From Halobacteriovoraceae bacterium (GTDB lineage: Bacteria > Bdellovibrionota > Bacteriovoracia > Bacteriovoracales > Bacteriovoracaceae), in NCBI GenBank assembly GCA_002711995.1, contig PASN01000001.1:145018-209017 (forward strand): DNA of 64,000 nucleotides. Reading direction: 5' to 3'. Shown one piece after another: positions 34,615 to 43,758 of this stretch. Each line of letters opens with the position of its first letter. The first letter of the stretch is position 1. Position numbers and translations under genes: made by a program. The notes beneath the pieces are model-generated. The model ran no database searches. It saw only the letters and a program-made list of their open reading frames with translations, and was not told the DNA's origin.

Positions 34615-37600
34615 TCACAGCCTCCTTAAAGCTTGGTTGCATAAATCTAATAAAAAGACGATAGAGCGAGGGAATTACAATCAAAGTTAGAAGAGTGGCG
34701 GAAATAATTCCCCCTACCACAACTGTTGCCAATGGCTTTTGCACCTCCGCTCCAAGGCCTGTTGAAAACATCATAGGTAAAAAGCCGAAAATATCCGTCA
34801 AGGCGGTCATGAGCACCGGCCTAAGCCTTGTCATCGCACCTTCCTTGACAACCTCATCAGGAGTTTTTCCCTCCTCGAAAAGGCGATTAAAATAAGTCAC
34901 AAGCACAACGCCGTTCAAAATACTAATACCTGACAAGGCTATGAAGCCAACTCCCGCGGAAATGCTAAAGGGCATGTCCATAAGTATTAAAGCAAGGACT
35001 CCTCCAATTAGCGCCATGGGAGCGCAAGCAAAAATCAAAACCACTTGCGCAAACGACTTAAAAGCCGCATAGAGCATGGCCAGAATGATTAACATTGCCA
35101 TAGGAACCAAGATGCTTAGACGCTCCTTGGCGCTTTGCAAGTTTTTAAAGCTTCCTCCCCATTCGACATAGTAGCCTTCAGGCAAGTCGATTTCCGCTTC
35201 AACTCTGGCCTTCGCCTTCTCGACGAAGCTTTCAACATCCCGTGTTTCGGGGTTGATCAAAACTGCCCCCCGTCTTTGGGAGTTTTCACGACTGACATTG
35301 CTAAAGGTTTCGACATAATCAATCTTCGCAACTTGATTGATTGGCACTGTAAAACCTTCAGAAATGCCAACGGGCAAATTTCTTACTGTATGGATATCCT
35401 TGCGCTCCCTTTCGCTGAGCCTTGCCACAATCGGAAATTTTCTAACACCTTCATAAACATGTCCTATTTCACGTCCCCCGATGGCGGCGCTAATGGAATC
35501 CAATACCGGCCTGGCCGTTACTCCCAGCTGCGCAAGCTCCTCCATCTTGGGAGTGTATTGCAGCATGGGAGACTTCCCCTTTGACTCAGATTCCGCTTCA
35601 CCCGAGCCGGGGATTTCGGATACAATTTGCGCAATTTGTTTTGAATAACCTATAAGCTGGTCCAAGTCCTCGCCAAAGACCTTTGCCGAAACATCTGCTC
35701 TAGTTCCCTCCAGAAGTTCATTAAATCTTAATTGCACGGGCTGGGAAATAAGCAGAACTTGGCCAGGAACCTTAAGCTCGAGTTTCCTTTTCACCGCTGC
35801 CATCAGTTCGTCTTTGGTTTCAATTTCTGATTCAGGCCATTTATCTCTTGGCTTTAGCATGACATAAGAGTCGGAAATATTAACTCCCATTGGATCTGTC
35901 GCCACTTCCGCGGCGCCAGTTCTTGCAAACACCAGTTTAACCTGAGGAAACTCTTCAATAACATCTTCAGAAAGCTGTTGAAGCTTTACAGAATTTTCAA
36001 TGCTTATATTGGCAGGTCTTATAAACTGCACAGCGAAGTCTCCCTCATTAAGCTGAGGGATAAATTCCGCGCCCATTTGCGAAAATAGAAAAACGCCAGC
36101 GGCGATAGCTGCCACTCCGATGCCTAAAACCACTTTCTTAAAGCGCAAAGCGGCGTTTAGAGTAGGCCCAAAAGCCTTTTCGGCCAATCGCATAAGAATT
36201 GGTTTGTTATCCCTAGTTTTCCCTGAAAGAAATGTGGCCGCCAAGGCCGGAACTAAAGTGAAGGATAAGATCAAAGCGCTGCCAAGCGCCATTATGAATG
36301 TGGTCGCCATTGGACCAAACATTTTGCCTTCAACTCCAGTCAAAGCGAAAAGAGGGATAAAGACGACGATGACAATTAACTCGCCAAAACCTGCGGCGGA
36401 TCTAATTTCTATTGCCGCGTCTTTTACAACCTGGCTTACCTCCGCCCTGGTAAGAGTTCGACCCAAGTCCTGTCCTCTTTTTTGCAGACGATGCACGCAG
36501 TTTTCAATAACAATAACCGCTCCGTCCACGATAATTCCGAAGTCCAAAGCGCCTAAGCTCATCAAGTTTCCGGACACGTTTTGCCACCTCATCAGTATAA
36601 ACGTGGCCAGCAAGGCGATAGGAATCATCAACGCCGTTATAATGGCTGCCCGAAGATTGCCTACTAGCATCAAAAGGAACAAACTTACCAGGGCGGCGCC
36701 CATAAGAAGGTTATGCTCCACAGTGCCAAGGGTGGCGTTCACCATGTCCGAACGATTGTACAGTGTTCGTAACTCAACCCAATCGGGGAGATCGCCTCGA
36801 ATATCTTCTAATTTTTCGGCAACATCGATTGAAACAGAACGACTATTTTCCCCCAAAAGCATAAAAACCGTGCCAATGATGGACTCTTCTCCGCTTACAG
36901 TTCCCGCGCCGGTACGAATTTGCTTGTCAAATTTTACTTCTGCAATGTCTTTAATTTTTATGACTTGATAGTCAGACAGCCGTTTAACGACGACATTGCC
37001 TATATCCTCGAAAGTCCTGAGAAGTCCTACACCTCTCACCAATAGTTGTTGGCCGGTCTGTTGGATGTAGCCGCCTCCAACGTTCGCGTTAGTTTCTTCT
37101 ATAGCTTTTTCAATATCATCAAAGTGAAGGCCATAGCGGGACATTTTTTCAATATCAGGCTGGACAAAAAATTGTTTGTCAAAACCGCCGATAGTATTGA
37201 CCTCGGTCACACCCTTGACAGTCAAAAGCCGTGGCTTGATAAACCAATCCTGAATGGATCTAAGCTCCATCAACTGAACAAGACGTTTCTCAGGGTCTTG
37301 GGCCGGTTTTTTGGCCTCTATCGAATAATGAAAGATCTCTCCCAAACCTGTACTGATAGGACCCATCTCGGGAACAATGCCTTCGGGAAGCTCAATATTT
37401 TGCAGCTTTTCCCCCACCAGCTGGCGGGCCCGGTATATATCGGTTTCTTCCTCAAAAATGACGGTGACTTGGCTAATGCCATATTTGGAGACAGACCTGA
37501 TTGTTTGAACTCCCGGTATCCTATTCATGGCGTATTCAATTGGAAAAGTAATCATTCTTTCTATTTCGTCCGGAACGTAGCCTTTGACTTGGGTATTGAT

Positions 37601-37744
37601 TTGAACTTGGGTATTTGTGATATCCGGAACGGCGTCGATCGATAACTCTTGGAAAGATTTCACCCCGTAAGCAATTAAAAGGAGGCTTGCCAAAAAAATA
37701 AAGAGGCGATTATTTACCGAAAATTCGATTATTTTATTTATCAT
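34607..37744 (-). CDS. czcA: HME-family RND heavy-metal efflux pump (CzcA-like)
   Basis: 1,045 residues with 12 expected transmembrane helices and two large periplasmic loops. In TM4 the segment GALDFGIIVDGAVIVIEN matches the HME1-type (Co/Zn/Cd) form, not the Cu/Ag (CusA) form. The N-terminal VNNRLFIFLASLLLIAYG and the TM10-12 region (SISAGVGFIALSGISILNG in part) are also typical. It expels divalent metal from periplasm or cytoplasm with an adaptor and outer membrane channel. It lies 13 bp after the mini-adaptor gene. Confidence 0.92.
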   Translation of the reverse strand: MINKIIEFSVNNRLFIFLASLLLIAYGVKSFQELSIDAVPDITNTQVQINTQVKGYVPDEIERMITFPIEYAMNRIPGVQTIRSVSKYGISQVTVIFEEETDIYRARQLVGEKLQNIELPEGIVPEMGPISTGLGEIFHYSIEAKKPAQDPEKRLVQLMELRSIQDWFIKPRLLTVKGVTEVNTIGGFDKQFFVQPDIEKMSRYGLHFDDIEKAIEETNANVGGGYIQQTGQQLLVRGVGLLRTFEDIGNVVVKRLSDYQVIKIKDIAEVKFDKQIRTGAGTVSGEESIIGTVFMLLGENSRSVSIDVAEKLEDIRGDLPDWVELRTLYNRSDMVNATLGTVEHNLLMGAALVSLFLLMLVGNLRAAIITALMIPIALLATFILMRWQNVSGNLMSLGALDFGIIVDGAVIVIENCVHRLQKRGQDLGRTLTRAEVSQVVKDAAIEIRSAAGFGELIVIVVFIPLFALTGVEGKMFGPMATTFIMALGSALILSFTLVPALAATFLSGKTRDNKPILMRLAEKAFGPTLNAALRFKKVVLGIGVAAIAAGVFLFSQMGAEFIPQLNEGDFAVQFIRPANISIENSVKLQQLSEDVIEEFPQVKLVFARTGAAEVATDPMGVNISDSYVMLKPRDKWPESEIETKDELMAAVKRKLELKVPGQVLLISQPVQLRFNELLEGTRADVSAKVFGEDLDQLIGYSKQIAQIVSEIPGSGEAESESKGKSPMLQYTPKMEELAQLGVTARPVLDSISAAIGGREIGHVYEGVRKFPIVARLSERERKDIHTVRNLPVGISEGFTVPINQVAKIDYVETFSNVSRENSQRRGAVLINPETRDVESFVEKAKARVEAEIDLPEGYYVEWGGSFKNLQSAKERLSILVPMAMLIILAMLYAAFKSFAQVVLIFACAPMALIGGVLALILMDMPFSISAGVGFIALSGISILNGVVLVTYFNRLFEEGKTPDEVVKEGAMTRLRPVLMTALTDIFGFLPMMFSTGLGAEVQKPLATVVVGGIISATLLTLIVIPSLYRLFIRFMQPSFKEAVNE

Positions 37745-37757
37745 TTATAATTCCAAT

Positions 37758-38423
37758 TTAGTGTGAATGTCCATATTCTGCCGTGTCCGTTGAGTAGATA
37801 TCCGTCACTCTTAATAGTCCGACTCCGCCAACAGCGATTTTATCCCCACCTTTAAGTCCGTTAACCGCCACGGTAAAAGTTTTTTTATCCTCGCCTTCAA
37901 TCTTTACTGGCAACATTTTGAAAAAGCCGTTCCGATATCTATAGATTCCTCTTTTATCCAAAGACACAACCAAGGCGTCTTTTGGAATTACCAGTGGGCT
38001 TTCGGAAGGTTCCCTAAGCTTCACTCCTATTGTTTCTTTGGCCTCCTCGGACATTCTAAAACCTTTCGTCTCGTCCACCTCTTCAATGGCCTTGCCCTTT
38101 CCTATCGCTTTGCTACTGCCATGACCTTCATGTCCACCATGTCCAGCATGGCCACCCTCACCTTCTTCATGCTCATCATGGCCGCCATGACCTTCATCGT
38201 CGTGGCCTTTTTCTTCATGCTCATCATGCGATTCTTTTTCATGACCATGTCCTCGATGCGACTCTTCTTCATCTTTATGTTCATGACGACCTTTGTGAGA
38301 CTCTTCCTCTTCTTCATGTCCATGGCCTTTGTGAGACTCTTCCTCATGAGCATGGCCATGATCTTGCCCGTAACAAACGCTTCCCAACAGAAGCGTCAAA
38401 AAAATAATTTTAAACATTTTCAT
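37758..38423 (-). CDS. miniature RND adaptor with His/Glu-rich N-terminal region
   Basis: A signal peptide is followed by about 90 residues of repeated HGH, EEES and HEE units, then a 110-residue domain (SPLVIPKDALVV ... GIYRYRNG ... VNGLKGGDKIAVGGV) resembling the C-terminal membrane-proximal part of CzcB-type fusion proteins. The hairpin and lipoyl domains are missing; normal adaptors are near 350-400 residues. The His-rich part probably binds metal in the periplasm. No other adaptor gene is in the operon. Confidence 0.75.
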   Translation of the reverse strand: MKMFKIIFLTLLLGSVCYGQDHGHAHEEESHKGHGHEEEEESHKGRHEHKDEEESHRGHGHEKESHDEHEEKGHDDEGHGGHDEHEEGEGGHAGHGGHEGHGSSKAIGKGKAIEEVDETKGFRMSEEAKETIGVKLREPSESPLVIPKDALVVSLDKRGIYRYRNGFFKMLPVKIEGEDKKTFTVAVNGLKGGDKIAVGGVGLLRVTDIYSTDTAEYGHSH

Positions 38424-38889
38424 TAAACACCCCTAGCTTGAGCAGCCTCTCTTTGCATTCAGGTTCTTTTTTTAAAGAATCAACTTCCAAATCCGTAAGG
38501 GTTGGACGAACAAGTTGCAAAATATCTTGGTAATGTTTTGCTTCCTCGGCGCAAAGATAAAGTCCACTTACCTCACAAGAATCCAAGACTTTTTTCCAAG
38601 CTTTAGACCCTAGAACAAATCGAGAACACAAGTCCTCGGAAAAGTAGCTAAAAAACCTTCGGTGGAAGTTTCTAGAAAAACGGTTGTCAGTATTAAAGCG
38701 ATGGGCCAATTCTTTAACATTGGAAAAATACCTGTTTATCGCTTCCTGTTTTTCTTTATCAAGGCCGGAATTAGAGTTTTGCTCCAAATATATCCGATCT
38801 AATTCAAGTGAATTGAGCGTTTCCAATTCACTTTGATACCTACATCCACTGGCGATCAACGCCAAGAAGATTAAGACTGAAATTTTCAT
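38410..38889 (-). CDS. lipoprotein of unknown function, 159 aa
   Basis: Signal peptide with lipobox ASGC at residues 13-16. The rest is helical, with several cysteines (FSEDLCSRF, VLDSCEVSGLYLCAE, PECKERL). It overlaps the genes on both sides (14 bp with the mini-adaptor, 4 bp with the TolC-like gene), so it belongs to the efflux operon. No family recognised. Confidence 0.7.
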   Translation of the reverse strand: MKISVLIFLALIASGCRYQSELETLNSLELDRIYLEQNSNSGLDKEKQEAINRYFSNVKELAHRFNTDNRFSRNFHRRFFSYFSEDLCSRFVLGSKAWKKVLDSCEVSGLYLCAEEAKHYQDILQLVRPTLTDLEVDSLKKEPECKERLLKLGVFNENV

Positions 38890-40127
38890 TGTAGACCTCC
38901 GGTCAATAAACTATCGAGTTTACTTTCTTTTTTGTTGTAATCTCCGTTAAAGATCATCCTCTTTAACCGCTCCATTGTGGTGACGACTTCATATTTGTAA
39001 TTCACAAGAGAGATTGAGGCGTCAAACTCGTTTTCAACGCTTTTAAGCATTTCAAGAGGATCAATATCCATCCCCAGGGCCAAGTGACTTCTAAGAGTCT
39101 GATAGTTCTCTCCGGCCAACCTTCTTCTGGAAGTTTGATTTTCAATATTGTTTAGATAAGAATTGAAATTATTGACCAAGTTATACAAAGACTTTTTTAA
39201 CACCTCCTCGGTAGATTCTTTATTTATGTCCAAGATATGAGACTCTGAGTTGCTAATGCGAATAGAACTGGCCGCTCCAAACCCTAGCCCGTCTTGAACG
39301 GGAATATTGTTAAACATGCCTTGAGAGTTTGAAGACGCGCCAAGAAAAGAGAATGTTACTTCTCTACTAGTATACTTCAGCGCTTCTTTTAAGTATTTGT
39401 ACTGGGTCAGCTCAGGGGCTGAATCCAAAGCTCTAAAAACAAAGGTGTCAAACTGAAGAGGCTCAAGTTTTTCCACCTCGGGGAGACTTATCCTTTCAAG
39501 AGAGAGATCTTGTTCTTGATCGACACCCAATAAATACGCAAGGGCCTTTTTTTCCTCAAAAACAAGATTTTCAAGAGCCCGAATGTCTTCTTGGATCTCA
39601 AGTTTTTTAATTTTCAAAAACCTGGTGGTTCTAGGCTCAACACTGCCAAAAACCTGTCGTGTTTCCGAGATTCCAACCAATTCATCTAATTTCAAAGACT
39701 GTTCTTTAAGAGCGTTTAAAAAATCAATATCGCGCAAAGTGTTTATATAAAGAAGCTTGGCCGTCATGACCTGATTTGCCCACAAGGCCCGGTACTGCTC
39801 TTGGTATGCGTAATAGAACTCTCTTGATTGACCAACCTTGAACCAGTTGCTTGGAACCAGAAAGGGGGCGATATCTTGGACGACATCCAAAGCTCCCTTC
39901 CATGAGAAAGGCGTTTTAAGAATATTCCAAAGATTAAGCCTCGGCAGCAGGTTTCTTTTATTTAAGTTTACTGTTTCCTTCGCCTGATATACCCTCTGAG
40001 CGTTTTCAAGCACGGTAAAATTGGATTGCTTAACCTCTTCTGCTACCTGATCTAAACTGATCGAGGTTTGAGCGCTTAGATTGAAGCTAATAGTCAGAGC
40101 AACAAATGATATAATGAACCTTTTCAT
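38886..40127 (-). CDS. TolC-like outer membrane factor (second of two)
   Basis: A signal peptide is followed by two repeats of long helices of TolC type: ISLDQVAEEVKQSNFTVLENAQRV at the start and LYNLVNNFNSYLNNIENQ later. Strand regions (VTFSFLGASSNS, GLGFGAASSIRI) match the barrel. 413 residues is normal. It is diverged from the other TolC-like protein (40777-41991); two outer membrane factors in one RND operon is unusual. Confidence 0.75.
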   Translation of the reverse strand: MKRFIISFVALTISFNLSAQTSISLDQVAEEVKQSNFTVLENAQRVYQAKETVNLNKRNLLPRLNLWNILKTPFSWKGALDVVQDIAPFLVPSNWFKVGQSREFYYAYQEQYRALWANQVMTAKLLYINTLRDIDFLNALKEQSLKLDELVGISETRQVFGSVEPRTTRFLKIKKLEIQEDIRALENLVFEEKKALAYLLGVDQEQDLSLERISLPEVEKLEPLQFDTFVFRALDSAPELTQYKYLKEALKYTSREVTFSFLGASSNSQGMFNNIPVQDGLGFGAASSIRISNSESHILDINKESTEEVLKKSLYNLVNNFNSYLNNIENQTSRRRLAGENYQTLRSHLALGMDIDPLEMLKSVENEFDASISLVNYKYEVVTTMERLKRMIFNGDYNKKESKLDSLLTGGLQ

Positions 40128-40129
40128 GC

Positions 40130-40768
40130 TTATCTCCTTAACTGGAATTTGTATTTCTGACTGCTCGTGCTGGATTCAAAGACGCCCTGAATATTGTCTA
40201 CGCGACTAATAGAGCCAGAGGTAACTTGAGCGGCCAAGGATCTTGAATCCGCCAATCGTTGCCCATCAGATACGTTCTTTAAAGAATCAGAGATTGAGAG
40301 GTGAAAAGAGTTTTTACACGATTCGGTAATTAAGTTTACTACTCCTTTACTCACGTCCGGTCTATAGCCTTCGACGACGCAGGTCACGGCACTATTAGAA
40401 ACTCGGGGATTTTCCAGTTTGACGAAAAGGTTAAGGTTTAAATTTTGCAGCTCAAAATTGATTTCGTCCAAGGTTCTTACTCTTGATGGAAATTCAATAG
40501 GAATGCTGCTTACGAATCTGGCGCTTATGTCAAAAGAGATGTCTTGAACATCCACCTGTCCGAGGTACTCGCCTTCGATCGCCTGGATGAATCTTTTTCT
40601 TTTATTAAGATCATCTTCCATCTTTTCCGCCCACATCTTCTGATTCTCGTTTTGGGCCTGATACTGTTCGCGGGCTTGGATGTCGGCCTGCTCGGCAAGC
40701 CTATCGTCGCCGCCTTTGCTACAACCGAACAAGAAAAGACACGGTAGAATAAAAAATAACTTTTTCAT
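40130..40768 (-). CDS. lipoprotein of unknown function, 212 aa
   Basis: Lipobox LFGC near residues 13-16, a charged helix (DIQAREQYQAQNENQKMWAEK in part), then a beta-rich domain (YLGQVDVQDISFDISARFV) with cysteines in AVTCVVEG and TESCKNSF. It lies between the two TolC-like genes with gaps of 2 and 8 bp. No known family; likely an outer membrane or periplasmic partner of the pump. Confidence 0.65.
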   Translation of the reverse strand: MKKLFFILPCLFLFGCSKGGDDRLAEQADIQAREQYQAQNENQKMWAEKMEDDLNKRKRFIQAIEGEYLGQVDVQDISFDISARFVSSIPIEFPSRVRTLDEINFELQNLNLNLFVKLENPRVSNSAVTCVVEGYRPDVSKGVVNLITESCKNSFHLSISDSLKNVSDGQRLADSRSLAAQVTSGSISRVDNIQGVFESSTSSQKYKFQLRR

Positions 40769-40776
40769 AAAAACTC

Positions 40777-41991
40777 CTAGTTAAATAATTCGTCTATTAG
40801 GCTTTCCTTGCCGGTAATAAGGTATATTTCCTTTATAGCTTTTAAAATATCGTTTTCAGTTTCAAATCGGGAATCCATGTAATCAACATATTGCCGATGG
40901 GATTCAATTGTCATAGGAATGCTTACAACCCCTCGTCTAAAAAGGCTTTCCGCTTCTGTATGAAACGTTGTAATTTGGGAAAGCGAAGGCATTTCCTGAT
41001 ATGTTTTTAGCGATTGATGATAAATCTTTAACAGCTTGCGCAATTTGATTTTTAAAAGAGATATGTTGTTTCTCGCAACTTTTCGTTGCGCCATGAGATT
41101 TCTCGAAGCCTCAAGTTTTCCGCCTTCGTTTGTGTTTAGAAAAGGAGCGTTAAATGTGACGCCAATTCCGGCGCTGACAAATTGATCCGCTCCCCTCGAT
41201 TCATATCCGACGATGGGTCCAACCAATAGGTCTGAGTATGCCAACGACTTTTCGCGATTCAGCTCTTTTTTAGCGACTTCCACTTTTTCCTTTTCTATGG
41301 CCGCCATGCCTTGAGCTTCACTAAGCTCAAAGGCGCCTATCTTTGGATAATTCGTTGAAATATAGCGAAAGTTTGGTTTTTCGCACTCACTCATGAAGGC
41401 GACTTCCCCAGCTAAGAGATCTTTCTCATTTTTTAAGTCATTCAGTCTGGCCTTATAATCATTTAAAGCCAGCTTCAAAGTGCTCAAGGAGACTTTTTCT
41501 TCAGGATTCAATCTTTTTCTGGAAGCAAGCTTTTTAACAATGGATCTAAAGGCGTCAACAGCTTCTTCCATCGCCTCGATCAATACTTTAAGCTGGGCCA
41601 CTCTCTGATAATTCACAAGGTTTTCTAATGCTTTTCGGGCGCCGAACAATCCATATTGTTTGCTTTCCAAATCCGCCCTTGCCAGAGAACTTTCAATTCT
41701 GGCTTCCCTTTTATCTCCAAGCTCAATAACGTGGAGAAGTTTTAGGTCGTAATTTTGAACATCCAATCCAAAATCATCGCCTTTTGTATACTCAAACTCC
41801 ACAGCGGGGTTAGGCCTTTGCTTGGCCCTCTCAATAAAGGAGTTTGTCAGCTCCTTTTGAAGCTTAACCTGTTCTAAAACCGGATTAGAGGATAATAGTT
41901 TCTTTTTATACTCGCGAATATTTTTATAATTGCACGAGTCTTGTGCCTGGCTGACAAAAGCCGCTGCCAGAATTAAAAGGACCAATTTCAT
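40777..41991 (-). CDS. TolC-like outer membrane factor (CzcC-like)
   Basis: Signal peptide, then PNPAVEFEYTKGDDFGL, VIELGDKREARIESSLARADLE and a second half with GVTFNAPFLNTNEGGKLEASRNL, a series close to CzcC/CusC proteins, where GG and RNL in the second repeat are common. 404 residues. CzcC forms the outer membrane duct of the RND pump. It is the first long gene of the operon. Confidence 0.85.
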   Translation of the reverse strand: MKLVLLILAAAFVSQAQDSCNYKNIREYKKKLLSSNPVLEQVKLQKELTNSFIERAKQRPNPAVEFEYTKGDDFGLDVQNYDLKLLHVIELGDKREARIESSLARADLESKQYGLFGARKALENLVNYQRVAQLKVLIEAMEEAVDAFRSIVKKLASRKRLNPEEKVSLSTLKLALNDYKARLNDLKNEKDLLAGEVAFMSECEKPNFRYISTNYPKIGAFELSEAQGMAAIEKEKVEVAKKELNREKSLAYSDLLVGPIVGYESRGADQFVSAGIGVTFNAPFLNTNEGGKLEASRNLMAQRKVARNNISLLKIKLRKLLKIYHQSLKTYQEMPSLSQITTFHTEAESLFRRGVVSIPMTIESHRQYVDYMDSRFETENDILKAIKEIYLITGKESLIDELFN

Positions 41992-42048
41992 CTTTTACCT
42001 TTAAGTAAAAAGTTGTTTTAAATTAAAAATCAATAGAGCGACGAGAAC

Positions 42049-42375
42049 TTAAGAAATGGGAGGTCGGTTGACTTCTACGAGAATATTTTTGGGAGATTTT
42101 GATTCAAACCAAAGAAAGGAATAATTAAAGGTGAGAAGCTTAACTTCTAAAGAGCTTCTAACTTCCTCTAAAGTGACCAGATGTGTGTGACCATGGTGGC
42201 AGTGGCCGTCTCCATGGTTTTGTTTTTGTCCTTCCCCATGGCTATCTGATTGTTCCTGAGAAGAATTGACTTCTATTGACTGGCACTCCTCCAACGAAAC
42301 ATCAAAGCTGGTCTCATCTGTGTGAGTGAAATCGTTCACTATAAACATAAGTAAAAACAAACAGATAAAACGCAT
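42049..42375 (-). CDS. small secreted His-rich protein ending in RPPI motif (CzcI-like position)
   Basis: A signal peptide-like start (MRFICLFLLMFIVND) leads to an acidic part and GDGHCHHGHTH, a likely metal site, then a C-terminus ...EVNRPPIS. It lies first in the RND operon, 57 bp before the CzcC-like gene. CzcI-type proteins in this position are thought to modulate czc expression; the resemblance here is by size, place and motif only. Confidence 0.6.
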   Translation of the reverse strand: MRFICLFLLMFIVNDFTHTDETSFDVSLEECQSIEVNSSQEQSDSHGEGQKQNHGDGHCHHGHTHLVTLEEVRSSLEVKLLTFNYSFLWFESKSPKNILVEVNRPPIS

Positions 42376-42413
42376 AAACCAATCTTATATTAATTACTTA
42401 TTAAAAACAAGAT

Positions 42414-42428
42414 GATTGAAAAGTTTTC
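42414..42428. promoter_or_regulatory. palindrome upstream of the RND efflux operon
   Basis: TTGAAAA-G-TTTTCAA is symmetric except for its centre base. It lies 39 bp before the first gene of the operon, in a suitable place for an operator near the -35 region. No regulator gene is adjacent. Confidence 0.4.
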
Positions 42429-42562
42429 AACAACCCCTTTTTACCATCTTTTCTTACGGTAATGATTCGAAGAAGTCAATAGATTTAATCAGCTATTGGG
42501 TTAAGTTACTGGCTTGAATAATAAGGAATTATGAAGAACATCCTGTAATATCAGAGGCTGCC

Positions 42563-43133
42563 TTAGCATTCATTTGTAAAAAAAGCCCAGCCTTTATAAG
42601 CAACTTCAGTTCCCACACCCAAAGAGGGCCTTACTTCGTAGTCAAATTTTTCGCTTAATATAAAACTAGGAAAAAGACCAACACCAACAGACCAATTGGT
42701 TGTCCTATACCGGATATGAGGCCACCTACAGTAACAGCTGTCGAATTCTCCCAAAATGCAACTCCAATCATTCCTGTGAGTCCTGGGCTTTGGTTTACAA
42801 CTTTTGCTTCCTTCGCCGCGGCAGCAGCAAACCAAGGCAAAGTCAAAAGTGCTAAGCAGAGCGACGATATGAACATAATAAACATGGTTTTCAAGGCTGG
42901 ACCAACGGCTTGCCTCCCCAGCGCTTCTTTCAACCACATCCTGCCCCCCTGCTCACTCCCGGCAACAATCGCAGTATCATAAAAGTGACAGAGACTCCTC
43001 CCCCAATAGACAGCAAGAGCTTTCTCGGTATTCCGTCCAAGAACCTCAGATAGTTCGAAAATATGAGAACAAGAGATAATCCAAGAGCCGCGGCCAACGA
43101 AAAATGCCACGACCCTGCCTCAGCCTCCATCAT
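42563..43133 (-). pseudogene. decayed membrane / outer-membrane protein segment
   Basis: Three minus frames carry protein-like pieces in sequence. Frame one (from 43133) has WHFSLAAALGLSLVLIFSNYL and LLLSIGGGVSV, a membrane protein start. Frame two (to 42655) has ALKTMFIMFISSLCLALL, then GLTGMIGVAFWENSTAVTV. Frame three (to 42563) continues WSVGVGLFPSFILSEKF and PSLGVGTEVAYKGW, which look like beta-barrel strands. At least two frameshifts and probably a deletion join are needed. It sits between the RND operon and the GH15 gene. Confidence 0.5.
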
Positions 43134-43371
43134 GCCAATTTCCCTTTGATTCTATGAGGAGCATGGCTAAATGACCAAGTCTAGCCCTAACGAAAACTCT
43201 CCCCTAACCCAACTAAAGAAAAATCAATACCTATTAGATTAGACTTCATCTCGACATCTGGAATATCCTCAAAAGGAAATCTACCTGGCCCGCTACCTCC
43301 CCATGCGCTTTTGAATTAAAATAGACAAGCGAGGAAACACGTCTTTTTCTATTTAAGAGTGAGAGAGTTCA

Positions 43372-43728
43372 ATGAGTGAGTTTTTAAACGTTATTTTTTA
43401 CGCTTCCATTCCTTTCATAGGAAACTTTATCGGAGCGATGCTCGCTGTAGTTTTGAAAGTTACGAAAAGGCTTTTAAGTTACTCCCTTCACTTGGCGGCT
43501 TTTTTAATATTTTGGTAGGAAGAGGTATTTCAATGATTGGAGAAAAGTCCAATGCGGATGAGGAGAGGTCCATGGCCTATATACATTGCCGGGTGGATCG
43601 ACTTGTTTAGCGCTGGCCTGATGGTAGGAGAAGCTCATGAAGAGGTTGGAGACGATTCAATTGCCGCTTTTTCATTTACCGCGGGATTCGCTTTGTTTAC
43701 AACCGTATCAGTATTATTTGAGGCATAG
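43372..43728 (+). pseudogene. degenerate ZIP-like metal permease fragments
   Basis: From ATG 43372 the frame reads a membrane start (FYASIPFIGNFIGAMLAVVL, SYSLHLAAFLIFW), then TAG at 43516 and TGA at 43534. The same frame then continues with PWPIYIAGWIDLFSAGLMVGEA, HEEVGDDSIAAFSFTAGFAL and ends TAG at 43728. The SLHLAA and DLFSAGLMVG segments resemble ZIP-type permeases. The gene seems broken by stops and an internal deletion. The family call is tentative. Confidence 0.45.
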
Positions 43729-43758
43729 GTGAAAGCCCAAAAGGAAAAAGGAGTTGGC

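Noticed and set aside
36120-36968. Long plus-strand open frame of 282 codons
   Set aside because: It lies fully antisense to czcA, whose product is clearly recognised, and its translation has no family features.
38100-38360. Repeated short units suggesting a tandem repeat or CRISPR-like array
   Set aside because: The repeats are codons for His/Glu-rich protein in frame with the mini-adaptor gene; units vary in length and there are no spacers.
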